From Methylobacterium sp. J-030 (GTDB lineage: Bacteria; Pseudomonadota; Alphaproteobacteria; Rhizobiales; Beijerinckiaceae), in NCBI RefSeq assembly GCF_022829545.1, contig NZ_JAKSYM010000369.1:62001-126000 (forward strand): 64,000 bases of DNA, in the 5' to 3' direction. The notes under the pieces were generated by a model, which saw nothing but the letters and a program-made list of their open reading frames with translations, was not told the DNA's origin and did not search any database. Below are positions 1 through 8,928 of this stretch, piece by piece (positions within the stretch are counted from its first letter, which is position 1; each line of letters begins with the position of its first letter). A program made the position numbers and the translations under genes.

Positions 1-261
1 TACGCGAAGGATGCGCCGATGAACTGGGGCAAGCCCGGCCTCGGCGCCGCGATCATCGCCACCGTGCCGGGGGAGCCGGACCACGCCGTCATCTTCGGCT
101 ACGAGAAGGGCGCGACGATGGATTACGAGGCGATCGCCCCGGCCCGGCGGACCATGTTCCTGCTCGACAACGAGACCTTCGGCAACCTGACGGGTTCGGG
201 GCTCGCCCTGTTCGACGCCGCCGTCGACTGGACTGCCGGGGCGCCACGCCCGCCCGACTAG
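1..261 (+). CDS. C-terminal fragment of an unidentified protein, cut by the window start
   Basis: The reading frame is open from base 1 and stops at TAG 259-261, giving the last 86 residues of a protein whose start lies outside the window. The internal ATG at 19 has no clear ribosome-binding site, so it is unlikely to be the true start. The end contains RRTMFLLDNETFGNLTG followed by LALFDAAVDWTAG. A segment of this kind, with an aromatic-rich strand and a closing W, is common at the end of secreted modular proteins of alphaproteobacteria, but I cannot name the family. It converges with the PepSY gene, with only 19 nt between them. Function is not assignable from this fragment. Confidence 0.6.
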   Translation, partial: YAKDAPMNWGKPGLGAAIIATVPGEPDHAVIFGYEKGATMDYEAIAPARRTMFLLDNETFGNLTGSGLALFDAAVDWTAGAPRPPD

Positions 262-280
262 GACCCGTCCGGTCGCCGGT

Positions 281-1474
281 TCAGGGATTGGCCTCGCGTA
301 GGGTCGCCGGCACGGCCTCCGGCCGGCGCCGGGCGGCCGCGCGGCGGCGCAGGACGTAGAGGGTCAGGCCGGTCGCCGCGAAGCCCGGCAGGGCGAGCGC
401 CGCGAGGCAGAACAGCAGGGCGAACAGGTCGCCGAAGAAGCGGCCGCGATGGACCTCCAGGATGTTGTCCATGAGGCGCTTGCCCAGAGGCCTGTCGGCG
501 GCGTGCTCGGCGGCCAGCAGCGCGCCGGTGGCGGCGTCGTAGCGGGCCTCGTTGCGGGCGCTCGGGTCGTCGACGCCCTTCGGCAGCCAGCGGATCCGGA
601 TCGCCTTCGCGTCGGGGCTCGGCAGGGTCAGGATCGCGGTGCCCGCCGCGCGTCCCTCGCCGGCCCGGAAAGCGGCCCAGGCCTGATCGAGGGCCGCCGG
701 GCCGGATGCGTCGGCCTGCATCGCGGGGGCGGCCTTGCGGCCGGCGGCGCGCATCGGCTTCGACGCCGCGCGCTCGCCCACCAGCAGCCCCAGGGCGGCG
801 TCCTTGAAGGACGGGTAGGACCACGTCAGCCCCGTCAGCGCCATGACGAGGTAGACCGGCATCAGCCACGTCCCCGCCACGGCGTGGAGCGACCACCACC
901 GCGCCCGGCCCGGGCGGGACAGGCTCGGCTTCAGCCAGATCCGCCAGCGGTGGACCTTGGGCCAGCGCAGGCAGAGGCCGGTCCCCAGGAAGATCAGCAG
1001 CGCGACCACGCAGGCGCCCGTGATCGTGCGCCCCCAGCCCTTGGAGCCGCCGGGCAGAAGCAGCCAGCGGTGCAGATCCCGCACCGTCGTGAACGCCCCC
1101 TCCAGCCGCACGGGGCCGAGCACCGCGCCGTCATAGGGGTCGGCGTAGACCGCGGGCGGGCGCTCGCGGGTCGCGGGATCCCGGGCGAAGCGGACAGGGG
1201 CGCTCGCCGCCGGGTCGTCCGACAGGGTGAGGCTGCTCACCGGAACCCCGGCCTGCGCCTCGATCCGTGCCGCGAGCGCAGAGGGCGAAAGCGCCTGCCG
1301 GTCGCCGGCCGTCACAACGAGCCGGTCGCGGTTCGCGAAGGCGGTGACCGCCTCCTCGTAGCTCATCAGCGCCCCGGTCAGGCCCATCAGCGCGAGCACG
1401 AAGCCGGCGGTGAGGCCCAGCACCCAGTGCAGGCGGAAGAGGATGGTCCGGAGGGAGGGAATCACGCATGGCAT
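281..1474 (-). CDS. PepSY-associated transmembrane protein
   Basis: A 397-residue inner-membrane protein of the PepSY-associated TM family. Members are often linked to iron uptake or extracytoplasmic reduction, but their biochemical role is mostly unsettled. Hydrophobic segments lie near residues 15-38 (the first helix ends in GALMSYEE), 145-170, 195-220 and 345-375, with PepSY-like periplasmic segments between them. The C-terminus is a basic cytoplasmic tail. It is the last gene of a minus-strand run and lies 68 nt downstream of garD. A role in galactarate use is not implied. A TonB-dependent receptor about 4 kb away would fit an iron context, but no shared regulation is visible. Confidence 0.8.
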   Translation of the reverse strand: MPCVIPSLRTILFRLHWVLGLTAGFVLALMGLTGALMSYEEAVTAFANRDRLVVTAGDRQALSPSALAARIEAQAGVPVSSLTLSDDPAASAPVRFARDPATRERPPAVYADPYDGAVLGPVRLEGAFTTVRDLHRWLLLPGGSKGWGRTITGACVVALLIFLGTGLCLRWPKVHRWRIWLKPSLSRPGRARWWSLHAVAGTWLMPVYLVMALTGLTWSYPSFKDAALGLLVGERAASKPMRAAGRKAAPAMQADASGPAALDQAWAAFRAGEGRAAGTAILTLPSPDAKAIRIRWLPKGVDDPSARNEARYDAATGALLAAEHAADRPLGKRLMDNILEVHRGRFFGDLFALLFCLAALALPGFAATGLTLYVLRRRAAARRRPEAVPATLREANP

Positions 1475-1542
1475 GGCAGTCGTGGCTGCCTAGCAGAGCG
1501 CGGCCAAGCTGACGACGCCGCGGCGCGCATACCCCGTTCCCG

Positions 1543-3111
1543 TCAGGTGATCGGCGCCGGGTTGAACAGGGTCAGGTCGTTGAACAGCCCCCACTGGTCG
1601 GACCAGGGTCGCTTGCGCCCGCTCGCCACGTCGAGGATCAGGTGGAACAGCTCCCAGCCGACCTGCTCGATCGTCGCCGCGCCGGTGGCGATCCGGCCGG
1701 CATCGAGGTCGATCAGGTCGGACCAGCGCTCGGCCAGCTCGGTCCGGGTGGCGACCTTGATCACCGGCGCCTGGGCGAGACCGTAGGGCGTGCCGCGGCC
1801 GGTGGAGAACACCTGTAGGGTGATGCCCGAGGCGAGCTGCAGCGTGCCGCAGACGAAGTCGCTCGCCGGGGTCGCGGCGAAGATCAGGCCTTTTTCGCGC
1901 ACGCGCTCGCCCGGGGCCAGCACGCCGGAAATCGCGCTCGTCCCGGACTTGGCCACCGACCCAAGCGCCTTCTCGACGATGTTGTTGAGGCCGCCCTTCT
2001 TGTTGCCGGGCGAGGGGTTGGCCCGGCGGTCGGCCTCGCCCTTGGCGAGGTAGGCATCGTACCACGCCATCTCGCGGATCAGGGCCTCGGCGACCTCCGG
2101 GGTTTTGGCGCGCGGGGTGAGGAGGTGGATGGCGTCGCGCACCTCGGTCACCTCCGAGAACAGTACGGTGGCGCCGCAGCGGACCAGCAGGTCGGCCGCG
2201 AAGCCGAGCGCCGGGTTGGCGGTCACCCCCGAGAAGGCGTCGCTGCCGCCGCATTGCAGGCCGACCACCAGGTCGGAGGCCGGGCAGGTCTCGCGGGTGC
2301 GCCGGTTCAGCACCTCCAGGCGGGCCTCGGCCATCGCCAGGATGCTGTCGATCATCGCCGAGAAGCCGCGGTGGCGCTCGTCCTGCAGGCGCACCACCCC
2401 GTCGCCGGCCGCGCCGGCATCCGGCAGCAGGCGCTCCGAAACCAGCTTCTCGCAGCCGAGCCCCACCACCATCACTTCGCCGCCGAAATTCGGGTTCTGC
2501 GCGAGGCTCTGGAGCGTCCGGATCGGCACCACCGCCTCGGGGGCGTTGATGGCGACGCCGCAACCGTAGGCGTGGGTCAGGCCGACCACGTCGTCGACAT
2601 TGGGGTAGCGCGGCAGCAGTTCCTGCTTGATCCGGCGGATCGCCACGTCGAGGGTGCCGGCGACGCATTGCACGCTGATCGAGATCGCCAGGATGTTCTT
2701 GGTGCCGACCGACCCGTCCGCGTTGCGGTAGCCCGCGAAGGTGTAGCCCTCCAGCGGGGGCAGGGGGGCCGGCACCCTTGTGGCCAGCTCCAGGGCATCG
2801 AGGGCGGGGGCCAGCGGTGTCGCGACCCGGGATTCCTCCACCCAGGCGCCCCGGGGGATCGCCTGGGTGGCGATGCCCACCACCTCGCCGTAGCGGCGCA
2901 CCGCGCCGCCCTCCGGGATGTCGCTGAGCGCGACCTTGTGGCCCTCCGGCACGAACTCGACGAGTTCCAGCCCGTCCGGAAAAACCGTGCCGGCCGGCAG
3001 CCCGAAGGCGTTGACCACGATGGCGACGTTGTCGTGCGCGCTCAGGCGGATCGTGCGCGGCACGTCGCCGGCGGCTTGGGGGCGGGGCGGGGCTTCAATG
3101 GCGGCCTGCAT
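1543..3111 (-). CDS. garD: Galactarate dehydratase (GarD, UxaA/GarD family)
   Basis: Predicted to dehydrate D-galactarate to 5-dehydro-4-deoxy-D-glucarate, the first committed step of cytoplasmic galactarate breakdown. The start at 3111 is preferred over an upstream ATG because GAAAGGA sits about 8 nt before it, and the resulting 522 residues match the usual GarD length. An N-terminal SAF-like domain (about residues 20-110, with DNVAIVV and PEGHKVALSDIP) is followed by the dehydratase core. Recognisable core segments include LPPLEGYTFAGYRNADGSVG, YGCGVAINAPEAVVPIRT and GGEVMVVGLGCEKL, all very close to enterobacterial GarD. It lies downstream of a garL-type aldolase and a LysR gene on the same strand. 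An altronate dehydratase (UxaA) is the alternative, but the N-terminal half favours GarD. Confidence 0.9.
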   Translation of the reverse strand: MQAAIEAPPRPQAAGDVPRTIRLSAHDNVAIVVNAFGLPAGTVFPDGLELVEFVPEGHKVALSDIPEGGAVRRYGEVVGIATQAIPRGAWVEESRVATPLAPALDALELATRVPAPLPPLEGYTFAGYRNADGSVGTKNILAISISVQCVAGTLDVAIRRIKQELLPRYPNVDDVVGLTHAYGCGVAINAPEAVVPIRTLQSLAQNPNFGGEVMVVGLGCEKLVSERLLPDAGAAGDGVVRLQDERHRGFSAMIDSILAMAEARLEVLNRRTRETCPASDLVVGLQCGGSDAFSGVTANPALGFAADLLVRCGATVLFSEVTEVRDAIHLLTPRAKTPEVAEALIREMAWYDAYLAKGEADRRANPSPGNKKGGLNNIVEKALGSVAKSGTSAISGVLAPGERVREKGLIFAATPASDFVCGTLQLASGITLQVFSTGRGTPYGLAQAPVIKVATRTELAERWSDLIDLDAGRIATGAATIEQVGWELFHLILDVASGRKRPWSDQWGLFNDLTLFNPAPIT

Positions 3112-3143
3112 CGCAAAATCCTTTCGACACAATGCAGTGGAGT

Positions 3144-3260
3144 CCAAGGGGAGCATCCCTTTGGCGGGGTCTCGGGGGCAGAGCCCCGAGTTTTCTGGCC
3201 CCGAGAATCTTGCAGGGCGCTGCCCTGCACCCGCGAAAGGTCTCGACCTTTCGAAACCAG
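3144..3260. repeat. Composite intergenic hairpin repeat, copy 1
   Basis: The spacer between the aldolase gene and garD carries four successive palindromes. They are CCAAGGG..CCCTTTGG (3144-3164), CTCGGGG..CCCCGAG (3171-3190), GCAGGGCGCTGCCCTGC (3212-3228) and CGAAAGGTCTCGACCTTTCG (3234-3253). The same modules, in other orders and subsets, occur at about 33856, 36431, 42397, 55757 and 62311. Here they lie inside a presumed operon, so they could act as mRNA stem-loops between cistrons or attenuate garD. Confidence 0.8.
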
Positions 3261-3279
3261 GATTGGGCCGTTCTTCGGG

Positions 3280-4062
3280 CTAGCTTGCCGTCCGAAAACG
3301 CCCGGCCAGCGCCTCGGCGTTGCGGGCGAGCAGGCCCAGATCCGAGCCCACGGCGGTGAACCGGGTGCCGGCCGCGATGTAGCGCTTGGCCAGCTCCTCG
3401 CTCGGCGTGAGGATGCCGGCGTGCTTGCCGGCCTTCGCGATCCGGCCGACGGCCTCCTCGATGGTGCGGACCACCTCGGGGTGTCCCTGCTGGCCCAAAT
3501 AGCCGAGGCTGGTCGACAGGTCGCCGGGCCCGATGAACACGCCGTCGACGCCCGCGACGGCGGTGATCGCGTCCAGATTGTCCAAGGCGCGGCGCGACTC
3601 GACCTGGACGATCACGCAGATCTCGGCCTCGCAGCGCGTGTGGTAGTCCGGGATCCGGCCGAACCGGGCGGCCCGGGGGGCCTGCGAGAAGCCGCGGATG
3701 CCCCGGGGGGCGTAGCGGGTCGCCGCGACCACGCGCTCGGCCTGCGCGGCATCGTCGATGTTGGGGATCATCAGCGACTGCGCGCCGGCATCCAGGATGC
3801 GCTTGATGGCGATGGGATCGTCGCTCGGGACCCGCACCACCGGGTTGGTGGCGTTCTCCATCATCGCCTGGAGCTGGACGTAGATGTCCCGCAGGTCGTT
3901 GGCCGAGTGCTCCATGTCGAGCAGCAGCCAGTCGAACCCGGCCCCGGCGACGATCTCGGTCGAGATCGGGCTCGCGAGGCTGCACCACAGGCCGACCTGC
4001 TGGCGCCCCTCGGCGAGGGCGGCCTTGAAGCGGTTGGTGAGGCTGTCCATCGCGAAGTTCAT
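3280..4062 (-). CDS. garL: HpcH/HpaI aldolase, probable 5-keto-4-deoxy-D-glucarate aldolase
   Basis: A 260-residue class II aldolase of the HpcH/HpaI family. It is predicted to cleave 5-keto-4-deoxyglucarate to pyruvate and tartronate semialdehyde, using a divalent metal. Family motifs are AGFDWLLLDMEHSANDL (about residues 40-56), VVRVPSDDP, AGAQSLMIPNIDDA, TRYAPRGIRGF and GVDGVFIGPGDLS with the metal-binding region. Overall it resembles enterobacterial GarL. An internal ATG four codons in (4050) has AGGGA about 10 nt upstream and is an alternative start. Lying between a LysR gene and garD on the same strand supports the galactarate role. No tartronate semialdehyde reductase or uptake gene is in the window, so the pathway is incomplete here. 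Confidence 0.85.
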   Translation of the reverse strand: MNFAMDSLTNRFKAALAEGRQQVGLWCSLASPISTEIVAGAGFDWLLLDMEHSANDLRDIYVQLQAMMENATNPVVRVPSDDPIAIKRILDAGAQSLMIPNIDDAAQAERVVAATRYAPRGIRGFSQAPRAARFGRIPDYHTRCEAEICVIVQVESRRALDNLDAITAVAGVDGVFIGPGDLSTSLGYLGQQGHPEVVRTIEEAVGRIAKAGKHAGILTPSEELAKRYIAAGTRFTAVGSDLGLLARNAEALAGRFRTAS

Positions 4063-4084
4063 CCCTGCAGCTCCGGGCGTCTGC

Positions 4085-4117
<33 letters not shown>

Positions 4118-4180
4118 TCAGGCGCCCCTTCCGCGCGAAGGTCAAAGCCAAAGGCTGGATCGATCGATGCGCCGGCGGCA

Positions 4181-5089
4181 TCAACCGGCGCGCCCGGACC
4201 CGTCCGCCAGCCCGTCCGACAGGATCGCGATCAGGCGGGCGATCAGGGGATCGTCCGCGTCGCGCCGCCACGCCAGGACCAGCTCGACCGGCCGCGGGAC
4301 CGGCAGGGCGAGGGGACGGAAGACGACACCCTCGAAGCGCAGGCACTCGGCCGCGGCCGGGACCAGCGCGATCCCCAGGGCGGCCCGCACGAGGGCCAGG
4401 ATCGAGTGGATCTGCGTGAGCTGCTGCACGATCCGGGGCTGGATACCCGCCTCGGTGAGCAGGCCGAGGACGAGGTCGTGGAAGTAGCGGGATTCGTTCG
4501 GCGCGTAGGCGATGAGGGCTTCGCCGCCGAGGTCGCCGGGTGCGAGCCGGGCGCGCCGGGCCAGGGGGTTTTCGGCGGGCAGCGCGACCACGAGGGGTTC
4601 GGCGAGGGCCCGGACGGAACGCAGATCCGGATGCGTCACGGGCGGCCGCACCAGGGCGGCGTCGAGGCTGCCGGCGCGGAGCGCCTCGACCTGATCCTGG
4701 CTGACCATCTCCCGCAGCGCGAGGGTGACCTCCGGCAGCGCCCGCCGGAGCACGATGACGAGGCGCGGCAGGAAATCGTAGGCCGAGGCCGCCGTGAAGC
4801 CGAGCTTCAGGATGCCGGCGCGTCCCGCCGCGACCTGCCGGGTGACGTGAGCCGCGCCCTCGGCGAGCCGCAGGATCCGCTGCGCCTCGGGCAAGAAGCT
4901 GCGCCCGGCCGCGGTCAGCCGGACGGAGCGGCTGGTGCGCTCCAGGAGCCGCACGTCGAGGACACGCTCCAGCACCTGGATCTGCCGCGACAGGGGCGGC
5001 TGCGTCATGTTCAGACGGGCGGCCGCGCGTCCGAAATGCAGCTCCTCCGCGACCGCCGCGAAGCACCGGAGCTGGCTGAAGTCGAACAT
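4181..5089 (-). CDS. LysR-family transcriptional regulator, likely local regulator of the gar cluster
   Basis: A 302-residue LysR-type regulator. The N-terminal winged helix-turn-helix is clear in the first 60 residues (FSQLRCFAAVAEELHFGRAA, then LNMTQPPLSRQIQVLE). It is followed by a linker helix and a periplasmic-binding-like effector domain (from about residue 90, GILKLGFTAASAYDFLPRLV). It is the first gene of the minus-strand run LysR-garL-garD, 118 nt upstream of garL. LysR regulators usually control adjacent genes in response to a pathway intermediate, so galactarate or a product is a reasonable but unproven effector. Unlike the common divergent arrangement, this gene points the same way as its presumed targets. 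Confidence 0.88.
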   Translation of the reverse strand: MFDFSQLRCFAAVAEELHFGRAAARLNMTQPPLSRQIQVLERVLDVRLLERTSRSVRLTAAGRSFLPEAQRILRLAEGAAHVTRQVAAGRAGILKLGFTAASAYDFLPRLVIVLRRALPEVTLALREMVSQDQVEALRAGSLDAALVRPPVTHPDLRSVRALAEPLVVALPAENPLARRARLAPGDLGGEALIAYAPNESRYFHDLVLGLLTEAGIQPRIVQQLTQIHSILALVRAALGIALVPAAAECLRFEGVVFRPLALPVPRPVELVLAWRRDADDPLIARLIAILSDGLADGSGRAG

Positions 5090-5197
5090 GGGGACTCCGT
5101 GGCATGCCGGGGTCGGACCTGAGAAGGCCGGAAGCGACCGCGCACGCTCAGGGCGTGCCGCACCCCGACGGGGGCGGCACGATCCCGACAGAGCCGA

Positions 5198-5524
5198 TCA
5201 GCAGGTCAGCCGACGGCCTTCCTTGCGCCCGAACACCCGCCAATGCGCGGCGCCGGATTCCATCTGGCCGTTGGCGATGGCGCGGCGGACATCCGGGTTG
5301 CAGCGCAGATACTCGCGCTCGTCGAACCCGTAGGTGGCGCGCCCGCGATAGTCGTCGTCCCGGTCGCGGTAGCCCCGATCGCGGGACTCGTAATCGCCGC
5401 GATCCCGGTAACCCCGGTCGCGATAGCCGTAATCGTCGTCGTAGGGGCGGGGCTGCGCCATGACCGGGCCGACCACACCCAGAATGCCGATGCTCAAAGC
5501 GGCCGCCGTCAGAAGCGCCTTCAT
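5198..5524 (-). CDS. Small secreted protein with Arg/Tyr/Asp repeats and an NPDV-type C-terminal motif
   Basis: A 108-residue protein starting at 5524, where AGGAGA lies about 10 nt before the ATG. A signal peptide ends near residue 23 (VMAQ). It is followed by a low-complexity segment of repeated RGYRDRGD-like units (about residues 28-63) and a short C-terminal domain with EYLRCNPDVRRAI..G and HWRVFGRKEGRR. That domain resembles the short motif (YL..NPDV....G.....H....G..EGR) seen in tails of some secreted calcium-binding and glycan-related alphaproteobacterial proteins. Probably periplasmic or extracellular; function unknown. It is divergent from the TonB receptor gene. Confidence 0.75.
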   Translation of the reverse strand: MKALLTAAALSIGILGVVGPVMAQPRPYDDDYGYRDRGYRDRGDYESRDRGYRDRDDDYRGRATYGFDEREYLRCNPDVRRAIANGQMESGAAHWRVFGRKEGRRLTC

Positions 5525-5898
5525 GATTCCAGTTCTCCTATCGGTGGGCTGAAACGCACCGCGCCGGGATTGGTTCGATCGGCTTGACCGTGCGGAGGCA
5601 TCTCGATGCGCGGCGTGTCCACGCTCGACAGCGATTCGGCAGCGTTGCCGGTGGCCATCGACCGTGCCCCGTCGCAGCGGGGGCCCTCCGGATTCACGCC
5701 GCCCCGGGTACCCACGACAATCCAGTGGTGAAACTCGAAAGTCTGAATCCGACCGGACTCCGCAGACGAACCGATGAGTTCCGACCGATCGGTCGTACAG
5801 AAAATCAGAACTGTTCGAATTCTTAAAGACATATGTTGACTCGATCCATTCATTTTTCATAGCGGTCGGCCATATCAGCAAAGCAAGCCGGTAGGTCG
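5525..5898. other. Intergenic region between divergent genes, with a palindrome
   Basis: This 374-nt spacer separates the small secreted protein gene from the TonB receptor and must hold both promoters. It becomes AT-rich from about 5800 to 5870. A TTGACT at 5836-5841 could be a -35 box for the receptor, but no good -10 lies 16-18 nt further on. A perfect 14-bp palindrome, CGACCGATCGGTCG, occupies 5782-5795 and could be an operator. No coding sequence or riboswitch was recognised. Confidence 0.5.
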
Positions 5899-8250
5899 AT
5901 GCGTTCGAACCCATGTGGCGGCACCCGTTTCCTTCGTCACGTCTTGCGAAAGCTTGGGGGAGGTCGCCCCAGGTCGCGGGCGGCACTCGCCGCCATGGCG
6001 ATCACGGCGACGGGCGCCCCTGCGACGGGACAGGTCCTGGCCGCACAACCGGAGGCGGCCCCGTCCGAGCGGATGCATCACACGGCGCCGGGCCGGACCC
6101 ACCTCGCCGACGTCCCCCGGACCGCAAATCCGGTCGCGTCCCGAACCGGAGGCTCCCCGTCACCGGGCCATGTGATGCTCGACGCGTTGTCGGTGGAAAC
6201 CCAAGGCGGCGCAGCGCGGCCGGAATTTCCGCCGCCCACCGGCACGATCGGGCAGCCGCCGGAGGCTTTCGCCGGCGGCCAGGTCGCGAGCGGCGGCCGG
6301 GTCGGGTTCCTCGGCAATCGCGGCCTGTTCGACACACCGTTCACGCAGGCGAACTACACCGCGGCGCTGATCCGCGATCAGCAGGCTCGGACGCTCGGCG
6401 ACGTGCTGGCGAACAACGCCGCCGTCCTTCCGGCGCAGCCGCCCTTCACCACGCAGCAGAACATCCAGGTCCGCGGCTTCTGGGTGAACGCCCGGGACTT
6501 CGCGTTCGACGGCCTGTACGGACTCGCCTCCCCGTACCAGCCCGCGGTCGAGGGGCTCGAGCGGGTCGAAGTCCTGACCGGCCCGGGGGCCTTCCTGTAC
6601 GGCTTCCCACCCTCCGGGAGCGCGGTGGGCGTCATCAACCTCGTCCCCAAGCGGGCCGCCGAAACGCCGCTGACGCGCATCACGGCGCAGGTCCTGGCGC
6701 GCGGCACCGTCGGCGCGGCCTTCGATCTCGGCCGGCGCTTCGGGGACGGCAACGCCGTGGGCGTCCGGATCAACGGTGCCTCTCGGGACGGAGCGACCCC
6801 GCTCGACCACCAGCGCCAGGGATTCGGGGTCCTGACGCTCGGCCTGGACTATCGCGGGGCGGACCTCCGGCTGAGCCTGGATGCCGGGTACCAGCACATC
6901 GACATGGACGCGAGCAGCTACGGCTTGGTGGTTCTGCCGGGCGTGCCGATCCCGAGGGCGCCCAAGCTCACCCGCAACGTGCAGCAGCCGTGGGAGCGCA
7001 GCGACATCGATCAGGGTTTCGGCGTCCTGCGCGCGGAGTACGATCTCACGCCGGACGTCACGCTGTTCGGCGCCCTCGGCGGCTCGCGGTCGCAGCGCGA
7101 TTTCTTCGCGACGAATCCCACGATCACGGGCCGATCGGGGGCGGTCGTGCAGGCGCTGGGAACCATCTCCGCCGAGAACCTGCAGTGGACCGGGGAGGTC
7201 GGCCTGCGCGGCCGTCTCCAGACAGGGCCGGTCGATCACGCAGTCGCCCTCGTCGTCACGCATTACGGCGCCGACGAGCCGTTCTCCAGGTCCATCACCG
7301 CGCAGATCCGGACACGGCTCGACGCGCCGGTCTTCGTGCCGCGACCGGCCCGGCCGACGGCGCGCCCGGAGGTGACGACCCAGTCGCGCTACGACGGCGT
7401 CGCGGTGACCGACACCCTCTCCGTCCTCGACGGGGCCATCCAGCTCATCGCCGGCGGCCGTCTCCAGGAGGTTCAGCGGGATTACGCGCGGCCGGGTGGC
7501 GGATTCCAGTCACGCTACGACAAGGCGGCAGCGACCCCGCTCGCGGCGCTGATCGTCAAGCCCTGGGATCACCTGTCCTTCTATGTCAGCTACGCGGAAG
7601 GCTTCGGATTCGGGCCGAACCCGCCCACCAACGCGCGCAACGCCGGTGCGGCGTTGCCGCCGGTCAGGACCAGTCAGGTGGAGACCGGCGCCAAGCTCGA
7701 TCTCGGTCCTGTCGGGCTGACCCTCGCGGCGTTCGAGATCCGGCAACCCTTCGGCGTTCTCGATCCCAGGACGCTCACCTTCGCCCTGGACGGCGAGCAG
7801 CGCAATCAGGGCCTCGACCTGAACGTCTTCGGCGCGCCGGTCGAGGGGCTGCGGGTGCTGGCAGGCCTGACGCTGCTCGACGGACGCCTCGCCAGGACCG
7901 CGGGCGGCCTCTCCGATGGCCACGTCGCCCCCGGCGCACCCGCCGCGCAGCTCAGCCTCGGCGGCGAGGTGGATCTGCCCGCCTGGCTCCTGAAGGACCT
8001 CACCCTGACGGGACGCGTGATCTACGCGTCGGCCCAATCCTACGATCAGGCGAACACGCAGAGGATTCCGGATTGGGCGCGCCTCGATCTCGGTATCCGC
8101 TACAGCGTCACGGCGAACGGAACGCCGCTGACGGCGCGCTTCAACGTCGAGAACGCGGGCGGCGCGCGGTACTGGGCGTCGGTGGGGTCGTCCGTCCTGA
8201 GTTACGGATCGCCCCGGACGTTCCTGGCCTCCCTCACCGCCGATTTCTGA
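5899..8250 (+). CDS. TonB-dependent outer-membrane receptor, siderophore-receptor type
   Basis: A 783-residue outer-membrane receptor predicted to import a ferric siderophore or similar ligand using TonB energy. The N-terminus has an export signal with a basic start and an Ala-rich core (about residues 1-50). The plug domain runs from about residue 135 (NYTAALIRDQQARTLGDVL), through QNIQVRGFWVNARDFAFDGL, to GLERVEVLTGPGAFLYG and the VINLVPKRA that closes plugs. The rest is a 22-stranded-barrel-like region ending in a terminal F (TFLASLTADF), as expected for Omp85-dependent insertion. No TonB, ExbB/D or ABC importer gene lies nearby, so the substrate cannot be deduced. The start could be somewhat further downstream. 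Confidence 0.9.
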   Translation: MRSNPCGGTRFLRHVLRKLGGGRPRSRAALAAMAITATGAPATGQVLAAQPEAAPSERMHHTAPGRTHLADVPRTANPVASRTGGSPSPGHVMLDALSVETQGGAARPEFPPPTGTIGQPPEAFAGGQVASGGRVGFLGNRGLFDTPFTQANYTAALIRDQQARTLGDVLANNAAVLPAQPPFTTQQNIQVRGFWVNARDFAFDGLYGLASPYQPAVEGLERVEVLTGPGAFLYGFPPSGSAVGVINLVPKRAAETPLTRITAQVLARGTVGAAFDLGRRFGDGNAVGVRINGASRDGATPLDHQRQGFGVLTLGLDYRGADLRLSLDAGYQHIDMDASSYGLVVLPGVPIPRAPKLTRNVQQPWERSDIDQGFGVLRAEYDLTPDVTLFGALGGSRSQRDFFATNPTITGRSGAVVQALGTISAENLQWTGEVGLRGRLQTGPVDHAVALVVTHYGADEPFSRSITAQIRTRLDAPVFVPRPARPTARPEVTTQSRYDGVAVTDTLSVLDGAIQLIAGGRLQEVQRDYARPGGGFQSRYDKAAATPLAALIVKPWDHLSFYVSYAEGFGFGPNPPTNARNAGAALPPVRTSQVETGAKLDLGPVGLTLAAFEIRQPFGVLDPRTLTFALDGEQRNQGLDLNVFGAPVEGLRVLAGLTLLDGRLARTAGGLSDGHVAPGAPAAQLSLGGEVDLPAWLLKDLTLTGRVIYASAQSYDQANTQRIPDWARLDLGIRYSVTANGTPLTARFNVENAGGARYWASVGSSVLSYGSPRTFLASLTADF

Positions 8251-8362
8251 GCGCCCGGCGCGTGGGGCGTTGCGGCAGGCCTCCGACGGTCACGGCGTAC
8301 GCGATACCCTCCGGTCGGGCCGCCGCGAATCCGGCCCTCGGCCGGCCCGCGGCGGGTCGGAC

Positions 8363-8611
8363 TTACATGCGGTGCATCATGCGGTGATGCATCTCGCGAC
8401 GCATCATGTGACGCTCCATCCGGTGGCGCATCATCCGACGCTCCATGCGGCGGCGCATCATGTGGCGCTCCATCCGGTCCATCTGGACGGTCGAGACCAG
8501 GCCGGCGGGCGCGGCGACGGCGGCGGGCGCGATCGGGGCGGCGGAGGCCGGAAGCGCCAGGGTCCCGCCGAGGGCGGCGAGCAGCGCGGCGGTGATGATC
8601 GAATGACGCAC
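8363..8611 (-). CDS. Small secreted Met/Arg/His-rich repeat protein
   Basis: An 82-residue protein starting with GTG at 8611, chosen because AGAGAGGA lies about 8 nt upstream and a signal peptide then begins directly (HSIITAALLAALGGTLALPA, cleaved near residue 26). After a short Ala/Pro stretch, the C-terminal half is a 9-residue repeat of the type RxRMERxMM, three full units and a partial one. The underlying DNA is a 27-bp tandem repeat. The density of Met and His resembles periplasmic copper or silver ligands, but the high Arg content is unusual and metal binding is only a suggestion. Longer ATG-initiated forms lack a signal peptide at their N-terminus. Confidence 0.65.
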   Translation of the reverse strand: MRHSIITAALLAALGGTLALPASAAPIAPAAVAAPAGLVSTVQMDRMERHMMRRRMERRMMRHRMERHMMRREMHHRMMHRM

Positions 8612-8928
8612 GGGGAAAATCCTCTCTCGCCGCCCCGGTGGGGACGGACATGCTCCACGAGCCCGCGATGGAAGGAAAACCATCCGCGGCCCGCCCAGGA
8701 AGCCCCAGGCTGCCGGGATGGTTCCCAGGGTTGAACCCCCGATGTCGATATCGCTTCCGGGCGATCGATGATGCCGATTTGCATCAGCGGTCACCGGTGC
8801 CACGCAGCGCCGTCGTTCATCATGACGCCTCAGCAGACAGCTCTGGGCAGCATGACATTCACGCGTGCCTGGTACGTCACAGAGTGCAACCCACCGCGGG
8901 TTCCGGACTTCGTCCCGTCCGCGTATCG

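Noticed and set aside
5836..5841. TTGACT as a -35 box for the TonB receptor
   Set aside because: No acceptable -10 lies 16-18 nt downstream (ATAGCG at best), so I kept it only as a remark in the spacer entry.
5525..5898. Cobalamin or other riboswitch in front of the TonB receptor
   Set aside because: No B12-box or other known aptamer core could be found in the leader, and none is visible upstream of mcmA either.
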